Notes under the pieces: generated by a model
Seen by the model: the letters and a program-made list of their open reading frames with translations, nothing else
Databases searched by the model: none
Told to the model about the DNA's origin: nothing
Program-made: the position numbers and the translations under genes
Source: G963663495 sp963663495
GTDB lineage: Bacteria; Bacteroidota; Rhodothermia; Rhodothermales; Bin80
NCBI GenBank assembly: GCA_963663495.1
Contig: OY760427.1
Coordinates: 2,294,001-2,358,000, forward strand
Length of the DNA: 64,000 nucleotides
Direction of reading: 5' to 3'
In this document: piece by piece, positions 53,424-61,510 of the stretch
How the letters are laid out: the number at the start of each line of letters is the position of its first letter
Position numbering within the stretch: the stretch's first letter is position 1

Positions 53424-56000
53424 ATGAAGGCTGTAATTACCCTAATCGTTGCCTGCATGCTCATTTTACCTTACCAGGAAGCACGTGCACAGATACCGGC
53501 TACAGGGACCGTTGTATCAAGTGACACGGGTGAACCCCTGCTTGGCGTAACCGTGTTGATAGATGGAACACTCACCGGGGTGACAACGAACCAGGAAGGT
53601 GTATTCGAGATCAATGTTCGCACCCTAGACGATGTGCTTGTATTCTCGTTTGTTGGTTACCACACGCAGCGATACATGCTACTGTCGGGAATTGAGATGA
53701 TTGAGATACGATTGGAGCCGAGTATCGTGAGGCTTGAGGAAGTGAGTGTCGTAGCGGATGAACTCCGCGCGTTTGCCAGCAACGTGGTGTCAGAACCTAT
53801 GCTGCGACAGCAGCCACTGGTTGCCAGCATAGCGGGGGTTGTGGATAATCTGCCAGGTGTGTCTGTTCAAGAAGGCGACTCCTACGGGTTGGACGACTGG
53901 TCTAGCAGCGTTGCCATGCGTGGATACCAGGTCACCATCACTGATGTGCAAATTGGCACGACCGTTGACGGATTGCCCAACGGAACATCCGACTACTGGA
54001 GCGGAGCGAAGGCTGGACGACTCCTTGATCCCGCCAATTTGGGAGGTGTTGAGGTGTCGCAGGGCACGGCTGACATTGCCTCACTGTCTGTGGAGGCCTT
54101 GGGCGGGACATTCCACTACCAGTCCCGAGATCCTGCTGAGGCACGAATGTATGCTGTTTCGGCCACTGTTGGGGAACACGCTGCCAAACGATTCGCGATG
54201 AGCTTTGATACAGGCCCGATACTGGGCGATAAGGCCCGCTCCTGGATTTTTGCAACACGCCAGGAGTCTTCCGACTGGGTTCAGGGCTCGGCTCGCAACG
54301 AGCGAGAACATGTTGCGGCTAAGGTGACATCAAACCTAAAATCCATGGAGCTGACGGGCTACTTGTCACATGACCGCATACATGAGGATGTATACCAGCG
54401 TCTATACAGCGACGCGGATTTTAGAGCCAATCCGCATTGGGACCGATTGTTGGGAGACTGGCCTGGTGTACCCTATTTGAACCAGTTCTATAGGCCCGGC
54501 TGGCAAACATTGCGCAACAATACGTTCGGCTATGTTAAGGCGGACTGGTCGGTGAGTAACGGGCTCTCATTAACGATGGGTGCCTATTTGCATTATAACC
54601 GCGGACGGGGAGATTGGCTGCCCCCTTATATCGTGGATATCAGAGACGATGAGGGAGGGCCAGAATCGGAACTGGAGGGAGGGCACCCATTCCGGGGCGG
54701 CGAACAGCTTGGCGTGATTCGGTTCGTTGATAACAATGGTACGGTTGTGACTCCTCTTGAGGGCTGCACATCATCCTATATCTTCAACTATTATGGCTCC
54801 GGGGGGGCAGCAGTGGATCCGGGATGCCATCCGGGGGCGACGGCCGTGCAGTCTTACCGTCATAGCCACTATGGCAAGGATCGCCTTGGTCTGACAGTTA
54901 ATAAACATTGGCTTATTGATCTGGGGACCTTCGCGAGCAACTCGCTTCGCGTCGGAGTCTGGTACGAAAGTTCGACCCGGCACCTAGCTCGTGACTGGCA
55001 TCGGATTCTGGACCCAACAATTAGCATGAGGTGGGACGAAAGGGCCTATTGGCACCAGTACGAGTGGGTCTTCCCGCAAGATGTCTTCAGATGGTATGTT
55101 GAGGAAAAGCTTTTTGCCGGTCCCTTTACGCTCACCGCAGGTCTGAAACAGTTTCTGGTTGGCCTACAGCGTGAGGACCAATTCCAGTCTGAGCCAGACT
55201 TTTCCGTGGATTCGGATTCCAATATTCTCTATTCAGGAGGCGTCACGTACGAATCGCCTATAAAGGGTTTGCGTCTCTTTGCCGGCTATGCCCAGAATTT
55301 CAAGGCCATTAGCAGCACCCTTTTGGAGGTTCCAGGAAGAAGTCTGGATGCGCTGGAGCCGGAAACGGCCTCCAACATAGATGTTGGCCTGCAGTATTCT
55401 GGATCCCGGTTGGCATTGAGCGGGACATGGTATTTATCCGATTTTGAAAACAGGATCTTCTACCTTGGACCGACGACAGCTGCCGGACCAAATTACCTGA
55501 TTCCAGGCGGTGGCGCCTACTTCAATGCGGGGGGACTCCGCAGCAGTGGGGTTGAACTTGCGGCAACCGTGCGGCTACCCCACCAAGTATCCTTATACAG
55601 CGGTCTTACACTCAATAGCTCGGAGTACAAGGGTAGCGGTGACCCTCTCGTTGACACAAGCCAAGGTATATCCTCAGGGAGCGATGTGACGGGCGTTCCA
55701 CATCGGCTTTGGGTCGTTTCGCTGGATCGATCCGGATCGCTTAGCACTGGAATTACTGCCAAATACACGTCAGAGCGGCGTGTCAGCCTAGCGGCTGACT
55801 GGTACGCGGATGACTACTGGATGGTGGACACATACGTAAGTCTTTCAGGCGAAGTCTTGGGGCAATCTCTCCGGTCAACGGAATTTTCGCTTGTGGCGAA
55901 CAATCTCCTGAATGAGTCCTATCTGTCGGCCATAACGGAAAATGCAGCTTGGCTCGGAGGACCGCGGACTATATCAATGACCGTTACCGTTACGTTCTAG
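53424..56000 (+). CDS. TonB-dependent outer membrane receptor
   Basis: An outer-membrane receptor of 858 residues. It has a signal peptide (1-23, ending A-R-A-Q), a carboxypeptidase-like domain (about 25-105, G-T-V-V-S-S-D-T-G-E-P-L-L-G-V-T-V), L-E-E-V-S-V-V-A (TonB-box-like), a plug (about 120-235, with A-G-V-V-D-N-L-P-G-V-S-V-Q-E) and a beta barrel ending in M-T-V-T-V-T-F with the usual terminal Phe. It is shorter than SusC and has no SusD partner, resembling ferric-siderophore or vitamin receptors more than glycan importers. Its ligand is not readable from sequence. It is separated from susD by 0.7 kb and probably has its own promoter. Confidence 0.9.
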   Translation: MKAVITLIVACMLILPYQEARAQIPATGTVVSSDTGEPLLGVTVLIDGTLTGVTTNQEGVFEINVRTLDDVLVFSFVGYHTQRYMLLSGIEMIEIRLEPSIVRLEEVSVVADELRAFASNVVSEPMLRQQPLVASIAGVVDNLPGVSVQEGDSYGLDDWSSSVAMRGYQVTITDVQIGTTVDGLPNGTSDYWSGAKAGRLLDPANLGGVEVSQGTADIASLSVEALGGTFHYQSRDPAEARMYAVSATVGEHAAKRFAMSFDTGPILGDKARSWIFATRQESSDWVQGSARNEREHVAAKVTSNLKSMELTGYLSHDRIHEDVYQRLYSDADFRANPHWDRLLGDWPGVPYLNQFYRPGWQTLRNNTFGYVKADWSVSNGLSLTMGAYLHYNRGRGDWLPPYIVDIRDDEGGPESELEGGHPFRGGEQLGVIRFVDNNGTVVTPLEGCTSSYIFNYYGSGGAAVDPGCHPGATAVQSYRHSHYGKDRLGLTVNKHWLIDLGTFASNSLRVGVWYESSTRHLARDWHRILDPTISMRWDERAYWHQYEWVFPQDVFRWYVEEKLFAGPFTLTAGLKQFLVGLQREDQFQSEPDFSVDSDSNILYSGGVTYESPIKGLRLFAGYAQNFKAISSTLLEVPGRSLDALEPETASNIDVGLQYSGSRLALSGTWYLSDFENRIFYLGPTTAAGPNYLIPGGGAYFNAGGLRSSGVELAATVRLPHQVSLYSGLTLNSSEYKGSGDPLVDTSQGISSGSDVTGVPHRLWVVSLDRSGSLSTGITAKYTSERRVSLAADWYADDYWMVDTYVSLSGEVLGQSLRSTEFSLVANNLLNESYLSAITENAAWLGGPRTISMTVTVTF

Positions 56001-56046
56001 TTACGGAGTGCATGCGTCTTTGCTTTAATCGCGCATGCGAGTAACT
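56000..56046 (+). terminator. Imperfect hairpin after the TonB receptor
   Basis: GTTACGGAGTGCATGCG and CGCGCATGCGAGTAAC form an imperfect inverted repeat directly after the stop codon. The stem is long but no T-run follows, so it may be a processing or rho-type terminator structure rather than an intrinsic terminator. Confidence 0.4.
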
Positions 56047-56154
56047 GCAAGATCGTTAAGCAGCGGGGCTGAGGGCTTTGCTACTTCCCGGCAATCAATC
56101 GAACCGATCCTCGCCTTGAGATTCCGGGTCAAGCTTTGCAATATCGTATGATAA

Positions 56155-57138
56155 GGGAGTTATGTGGCTGAGTGCCACGCGTTTTCGCAGGAATTACTTT
56201 TTGTGCTTTGGTGGTGGAGACAGGATGGCTTTTGCCAGTTTTTCATAATCGGTTCCCGCTTTTCACGAACAAACTGCAATTATTTCAAATAACTCAACAC
56301 GTGGGTATTCATGCTATATAATTACCATATATTAGGGAGTTATATACCACAGTGCCATGCCCGAAGCGGTTAGTGCATACCGCAATACCACATACAGGCT
56401 GTTGCCCGGAAGTCGGAGTAACGCCAAGCACCTTGCTGGATTAGCGGGTGCGTGTAGTAGGTTTGTGTGGAATGCCATTCTCGCAGAGCAGAGCGAGGCG
56501 TACAAGAAAGCGAAAGAGGCTGGAGAGAAGCCGCCCTCGGTAAGCTTCTTCTCGCTGGGGAAGCGGTTCACGGTGCTGCGCCGCACGGTCGAGTGGCTAC
56601 CTGACGGTAAAGAAGAACGCCGGCAAAGGGTATGCTGTCATCTGCTACAGGATGGAGGCACCTGTAATAGAGGATACCGGCGGTGTTGTAGGCATTGACC
56701 GTAATTGCGGGCAGGTCGCTATGGTCTCCACAGAGGGCGATACAAGCATTATCAGACAACCGGATACGAAGCGTCTTGATGCCAAGTTGAAGCGGCATCA
56801 GCGAAGACTGGCGAGACAGAAGAAAGGCTCCAACCGTCGTAACAGGCGGAAGCATAGAATCGCCCGCATACAGCGCAAGCGTGCTAATATCCTCAAGAAT
56901 GCGAACCACCAGGTAAGTCGCAGTATTGCCCATTGCTCCTCAACGGTGATACTGGAGGACCTGAAGATCAAAGCGATGACACGTTCAGCTAAGGGGCTGA
57001 GCTATAAGTGCCGCAAGGTGATAAAGGTTACCGCTGCCTATACCAGTCAGCGGTGTTCTGTGTGTGGGCACACAGAAGCGAGTAACCGTAAGACACGGAG
57101 CAAATTCACGTGTATGTCCTGTGGACATGCGGATCATG
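56155..57138 (+). mobile_element. tnpB transposon with IS1595-type left end (copy B), truncated
   Basis: The same layout as the unit at 14267: a 172-bp MITE-like block (56155-56326) starting GGGAGTTATGTGG, an 8-bp spacer (ATATATTA), then the tnpB unit with GGGAGTTATATAC at 56335. The right end is missing because an IS66 element begins at 57139, directly after the CGGATCATG that encodes the TnpB zinc-ribbon end. No flanking duplication can therefore be tested here. Confidence 0.75.
56357..57138 (+). pseudogene. tnpB: TnpB, internally deleted copy B
   Basis: Starts M-P-E-A-V-S-A-Y-R-N-T-T-Y like copy A. After V-E-W-L-P about 260 bp are deleted relative to copy A, shifting the frame; the RuvC-I part (V-V-G-I-D-R-N-C-G) is read from another frame at about 56686. 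A second deletion of about 100 bp joins R-S-A-K-G to S-Y-K-C-R-K. The zinc ribbon begins (C-S-V-C-G, C-M-S-C-G-H), but the gene is cut at 57138 by IS66 copy B, removing RuvC-III. It cannot be functional. Confidence 0.85.
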
Positions 57139-57383
57139 GTATCCGTACGGTAAAGTACATGGTAAAGCGGGCTTAGCATTGGTCTGCGTAGTCCGCTTGT
57201 AGAGCTTAGTGCAAGGTGATTATACGCCGGGTTTGGTGTGCCGATATGGGAATTTCGGAGTGGTGTGCAGCTTATCGTCCAGGCGCCTGAATGCAGGCAG
57301 CAATCAGCGTCTTTTGGGACAAAAAACATGGGTTTTGGGGAGAAGAACCGGAACATTGTGGAGAACGCACATGTACATGAACT

Positions 57384-58221
57384 ATGCGGTCCAAGGCATC
57401 TTTCTCCCCCTCTTCTCCTGCCGGTGAAGTCCTTTTTCAGAGGCTAAGAAACCAAGAGGCTGAGAACAAGGATCTGCGAAAGCAGGTCCGTCGCTTGGAG
57501 AAAAAAGCCGATCGTCTATCCAAGAACATCGCGGATATGGCTGCGAAGATTAGCCATCTGGAAGACAGGTTGGAACAAGCGCATCGCCTACTCTCTGGCA
57601 AAAAGAGTGAGCGTTACACGCCGGCGGACAATGCGCAGCAAGGCCGGTTGTTTGGAGAGGAACCAGTAGCTGTTGAGCCCGAGGAGGAGGAGGAGTACGA
57701 CCTGGTAAAGCGCAAGCGGCGTGGGAAGAACAAGCCGGTGCGCGGGCCGATTCCGGACCATCTGCCCAGAGAGGTGATCCGCCTTGAGCCGGAGGGCAGC
57801 ACCGCGGGTATGAAGTACATCGGCGAGGAAGTAACGGAGTACCTGGAATATGTGCCGGGCTTCACGAGGGTAGTACGGATTGTGCGGCCGAAGTACGTTG
57901 TCTGCAAGGAGCCTCGCAAGGGGGTGGTCATAGCGCCGTTGCCGAAGCGTGTCATACCGAAGGGGAAGGCGGGTCCGGGTTGTTGGCGTATTTGGCGGTA
58001 GCCAAATATGTCGATCATATGCCGCTATACCGGCTGCGGAAGAAATTTCAGCGCCATGGCGTGAAGCTATCGGCTGCTACAATGGGGGATTGGATTGCGA
58101 AGGTAGCGACGTATCTGGGTCCGTTAGGAGATGCGTTGCGTAAGGAGGTGCTTCGTAGCGGGTATCTGCAGGTGGATGAGACAACGTTCCCGGTGCAAAA
58201 GCCGAAGAAGAAAGGGAAGGA
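57384..58221 (+). pseudogene. IS66-type transposase (copy B), N-terminal part, frameshifted
   Basis: The N-terminal coiled-coil (R-L-R-N-Q-E-A-E-N-K-D-L-R-K-Q-V-R-R-L-E) and L-L-S-G-K-K-S-E-R-Y are followed by an acidic linker and the zinc-finger region. The frame is lost near 57979, where one G appears to be missing: the next frame continues normally as L-L-A-Y-L-A-V-A-K-Y-V-D-H-M-P-L-Y-R. It reaches the first catalytic motif, Q-V-D-E-T-T-F-P-V, and is cut by the group II-like intron at 58222. ATG 57384 is the likely start; the same codon region leads the coiled-coil. Confidence 0.85.
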
Positions 58222-59085
58222 GTGCGCCAGGCTAACTGGCAAGGTATAGCGGGTGAAAGTCCCGTAATATGAAGCTACAACCAAGTACATATTTCCGCGA
58301 GCCGTGCGTGGCTACTCGTGAGGGTAGACGCGAAGCGTCGGTAGCGGTGCGTGTGGCCAGGGACATGGAGCATCGGTACGCCAGGCTAACTGGCAAGGAT
58401 ATAGCGGGTGGAAGTCCCGTAATATGAAGCAAGAACCAAGCACATATTTTCGCGAGCCGTGCGCGGTCACTCGTGAGGGTGGACGTGAAGTGTCGGTAGC
58501 GGCGCATATGGCCAGGGATATTGAGCAACGAAAGATGTGTCGTTCGGGTCGCCGAGATTATCGGTGCGGTCGAAGGCAATATGTTCGTCATCGTTATGGT
58601 GAGAGGGCGGACAGGCCCGCGGTGTCTAAGACCCCATGGACGTATGTACATATCCTGCCGGGACCTGGGAGATCTTTTCAACGCCCAGCGCCAAGGGCGG
58701 GGCCGCCGAAGCGTAGGCGAAATGCTGATCGGAGGATGTACGTTGAAGAGAGGTCCGATGCGATGATAGTAGCGATGAAGCTGGCGAACAAAGCATGGAA
58801 GACCATGTGGCGGAGTTGGTGGAGCGAAGCGTCGCACCCGAGGGGAAACCGTAGTTCCCGGCATGCACTGGACGCAGAACCAGGTTCGTATGCAACATGG
58901 CACGCACTGGACACAGAGCCAGGTTCGTGTGCCAGGGGAAGGTGCGGTTACGGCAACGGACCGGTTTGCTGGTCTGTTAACGTCATGCGCGGTGGCGCGA
59001 CCCAAGGGAAGAGCCGGATGCGTTAGCGCGCACGTCCAGATCTGTGCGGGGCCTCCGGGGAAACCCGGGGGCTACCGCGAGAAAG
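58222..59085 (+). ncRNA. ORF-less group II-like intron with duplicated 5' unit
   Basis: The most complete copy, about 864 nt. It begins GTGCGCCAGG at 58222, a group II-type 5' end, with two tandem copies of a roughly 153-nt unit (58222-58374 and from 58375, the second starting GTACGCC). Near the end are a domain-V-like hairpin (GAGCCGGATGCG...CGCACGTCC, about 59013-59044) with the AGC triad, and a domain-VI-like stem with an unpaired A, ending about 59085 (CTACCGCGAG). No reverse transcriptase or maturase frame is present; the 200-codon open frame inside resembles no known protein. It inserts in the sense strand of the IS66 transposase gene. Confidence 0.6.
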
Positions 59086-59089
59086 ACTT

Positions 59090-59338
59090 CTTGTTCGGGT
59101 TGCCGAGGCTCTTCCTTTGGTCGAAGGCAACATGTCCGTCATCGTTATGGTAAGACGGCGGACAGGCCCGCGGTGTCCGAGACCCCATGGACGCACGTAC
59201 ATACCTTGCCGGGACCTGGGAGGTCTTCATACTGTCCTGCAGTCGTGCGGGACCGCGAAGGAAAGGTGGAGACACCGTAACCGGAGATGCACGGTATGAA
59301 GAAGTCAGACGACAGCATAGTAGCGATGAATGCTGCGA
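59090..59338 (+). ncRNA. Partial internal copy of the group II-like intron
   Basis: Matches the central part of the neighbouring intron (about 58545-58795): GGTCGAAGGCAA, then CGGACAGGCCCGCGGTGTC, CCGGGACCTGGGAG, and ATAGTAGCGATGAA to GCGAACAAA, but with an unrelated middle section of about 60 bp. Both intron ends are missing. It joins directly to the tail of the IS66 transposase gene. Confidence 0.5.
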
Positions 59339-59339
59339 A

Positions 59340-59553
59340 CAAAGGGGACGATACCCTGGCGGAGCAGCGGTCCGCAGTACTGTACGCTCTTTTTGCCACA
59401 TGCAAGTTGCAATCGACAAACCCGATTGAATGGCTTACCGACGTACTACGCCGTCTTCCGACACATCCTGCCGACCGCATGGCTGAACTCTTGCCCCATC
59501 ATTGGAAAGCTAGTCGGGACTTGCAGCAAGCTACCGTCAAGAAAGCGGCATAG
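59340..59553 (+). pseudogene. IS66-type transposase (copy B), C-terminal remnant
   Basis: The last roughly 70 codons of the transposase: D-D-T-L-A-E-Q-R-S-A-V-L-Y-A-L-F-A-T-C-K, N-P-I-E-W-L-T-D-V-L-R-R-L, L-L-P-H-H-W-K. It ends TAG at 59551-59553. These blocks match the end of copy A (3690-3840). All catalytic regions upstream are absent, so it is only a remnant. Confidence 0.85.
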
Positions 59554-59740
59554 GAGCCCCTAAACAGGCGCGCCCGGGTCATCCGATAGATCCGTGTACG
59601 GGTCTGCGAATACGCTGACAGGTACTTGACTCCTGCACACCCAACCGACGCTAGCCTATAAACCTTCGAACCGCGCTCTAACTTACTCTAATTGAGAGAG
59701 TAAATACCCTCGGTTATAATGTACTTCACCGGACGGATAC

Positions 59741-59856
59741 ATTTCCGGTGTTTTCAAGGGCCATAATGGCATCGGAGGCACGATAATTCGATCATTTGGT
59801 GCGCATCGGACACACCAATGCGGGAACGTCAACGATAACGCCCGCACTTTGGAGGA
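59741..59856. repeat. Roughly 115-bp repeat flanking IS1380 copy B
   Basis: The inverted counterpart of 4714-4850. Shared blocks include TCAAGGGCCATAATGGCATC, GGCACGATAATTCG and GACACACCAATGCGGGAACG. It sits between the right end of IS66 copy B and the 3' side of an IS1380 element. No gene is seen. Confidence 0.6.
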
Positions 59857-59890
59857 TCTTCAGGAAAGGCGGTGCCTGATCAGGGCAGGA

Positions 59891-61366
59891 TTACCGGAAA
59901 ACATCATCGGGTGACGACCTCGCAAGTGCATGCGCGACTGGAGCATCTCCGCGTAACTGAGCTACAACTTGGACAAATAGCCGCTGCCACGGGTAGCACG
60001 AGGACAGCGACAGCTTGAACCGACGCATAGACTTGGTAACCACCACGGCTATCTTGAACAAACGCTCACGGATCGTGCTGCTGCGCGCCCCCTCCAGCTG
60101 TGTTCCCTTCAGGCCCCGTTCCTTGATCCGGGCTATGTACCCTTGGGAAAACGCCGACAAGAGCAGCCTTAACTGGTTGCTCTGCATCTTGCAGGTGGAG
60201 ATCCGGTCCGCAAACAAATCCAGCTGCTGCTCCTTGATCCTGTTCTCCATCTCGCCGCGGGCACAGTAAATGTCCTCATATACCTCGCGCTCATCGTACT
60301 CCTTCTCGTCCAGATTCGTGACCACAAAGCGGGCATTGTACCCCCGCGCTCCCGTCAAGTATTCCGCCTTTGCCACTACCCGACGCTCTCGACTCCAACT
60401 CTTCAACGTGCGGTAAGGAAAGCTGCGAAAATGCCTCGCGGCCTCCCCGCTGGACTCGCATTGCTTCCGACTGGCTTCCATTTCCGCCTCTATAGCTCGC
60501 TGCAGGCGCCGATTCTGCCCCAATCCCACGATATAGGTCACATTCTTCTTCTCACACCAAGAGAGAATCTTGTCGCGGCAAAATCCGCTGTCCGCACGAA
60601 TCCAGATCTCTACTTCCGGCCATAGGCGCCGTATCTGCTTCACCACCCGCTTTAGCACCTTTTTGCTCCCCTTCGAAGCATCAATATTGGACGGACGAAG
60701 AAGCGAAACTACGATATGCTCTCCGCACGTGATGTACAGCGGCAGATAGCAGTATTTACGATAGTACCCGTGATAAAACTTTCCCTCCTGATTGCCATGC
60801 AACTCATAATCCGTGGCGTCCAGATCCAGAATGATACGCTCCGGTGGCTCCCCATAGCTTTCAAGGAAAAGCTCCGTCAACTCCTCATGCATCATTTTCG
60901 GATCCGCCGCCATACGTTTGTATCGATCTTCTTCGGCGGTTTCCTCGACCGACAATTCCAGCCGATTAAGCGTCTTGGAACTGGCAAGGGGATGCCCCTT
61001 ATCGCGATCTCGCACACGCTCGACTCCCTCAATATCCTCGCATCCCACGGCCAGGCAAAGTATCGGATCATCCCGCAGCCTATCGTGGTCATTAAGGTCT
61101 TCGCAGCCCAAGAGTAGGCCGTAGATGCGCTGCCCCAGCAGGCGCTTTATGCTATGTTCCACCCGGGATGGATCCCGGTAATCGGTAAAGTATGCTGCTA
61201 TTCGGTCCAATATTTGGCATCTCTCCTCGACTTCGCGCAGGGCCAAGGCGCCTGCATAGGATGACATGCGTCCGCCGTCGAATTCTGCGATGATTTTCCG
61301 CTTTCCTATCTTGGAAAACTCCACGGGTTGGACTGGGCAGTTTGCGGTGGTGGGTTGTGGATCCAT
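59891..61366 (-). CDS. IS1380-family transposase
   Basis: A complete 491-residue DDE transposase. Family blocks are F-D-G-G-R-M-S-S-Y-A-G-A-L-A-L-R-E-V, D-L-N-D-H-D-R-L-R-D-D-P, then the first catalytic Asp region I-I-L-D-L-D-A-T-D-Y-E-L-H-G-N-Q-E-G, the second Asp in I-W-I-R-A-D-S-G-F-C, and the C-terminal Glu in R-G-E-M-E-N-R-I-K-E-Q-Q. The ATG at 61366 follows a short AT-rich leader. A sequence ending GGTGAGATTTGCGGG just upstream (about 61434-61448) is shared with the fragment at 4154-4713 and probably marks the IS end. The other end is not obvious. The gene looks functional. Confidence 0.93.
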   Translation of the reverse strand: MDPQPTTANCPVQPVEFSKIGKRKIIAEFDGGRMSSYAGALALREVEERCQILDRIAAYFTDYRDPSRVEHSIKRLLGQRIYGLLLGCEDLNDHDRLRDDPILCLAVGCEDIEGVERVRDRDKGHPLASSKTLNRLELSVEETAEEDRYKRMAADPKMMHEELTELFLESYGEPPERIILDLDATDYELHGNQEGKFYHGYYRKYCYLPLYITCGEHIVVSLLRPSNIDASKGSKKVLKRVVKQIRRLWPEVEIWIRADSGFCRDKILSWCEKKNVTYIVGLGQNRRLQRAIEAEMEASRKQCESSGEAARHFRSFPYRTLKSWSRERRVVAKAEYLTGARGYNARFVVTNLDEKEYDEREVYEDIYCARGEMENRIKEQQLDLFADRISTCKMQSNQLRLLLSAFSQGYIARIKERGLKGTQLEGARSSTIRERLFKIAVVVTKSMRRFKLSLSSCYPWQRLFVQVVAQLRGDAPVAHALARSSPDDVFR

Positions 61367-61510
61367 GAATTTGGATAAGTGTATACTAATGATACACTTA
61401 GGAGCGTTATTGTTCCCAAAATGACCAGCCGTGGTGAGATTTGCGGGTTAGGGACATAGAACCACTCCAGGCATGATGGAATGCCTCTATTTTGGCACTG
61501 TTGGTCTCTC

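Larger units (their letters stand above)
57139..59740 (+). mobile_element. IS66-type element (copy B), interrupted and internally deleted
   Basis: The left end GTATCCGTACGGTAAAGTACAT (57139) and right end (reverse complement GTATCCGTCCGGTGAAGTACAT, ending 59740) are near-perfect inverted repeats and match the right end of copy A. The expected 8-bp target duplication is not seen, consistent with later rearrangement. Inside are the start and the very end of the transposase gene, separated by one nearly complete and one partial group II-like intron copy. Roughly 250 codons of transposase are missing between them. Confidence 0.75.
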
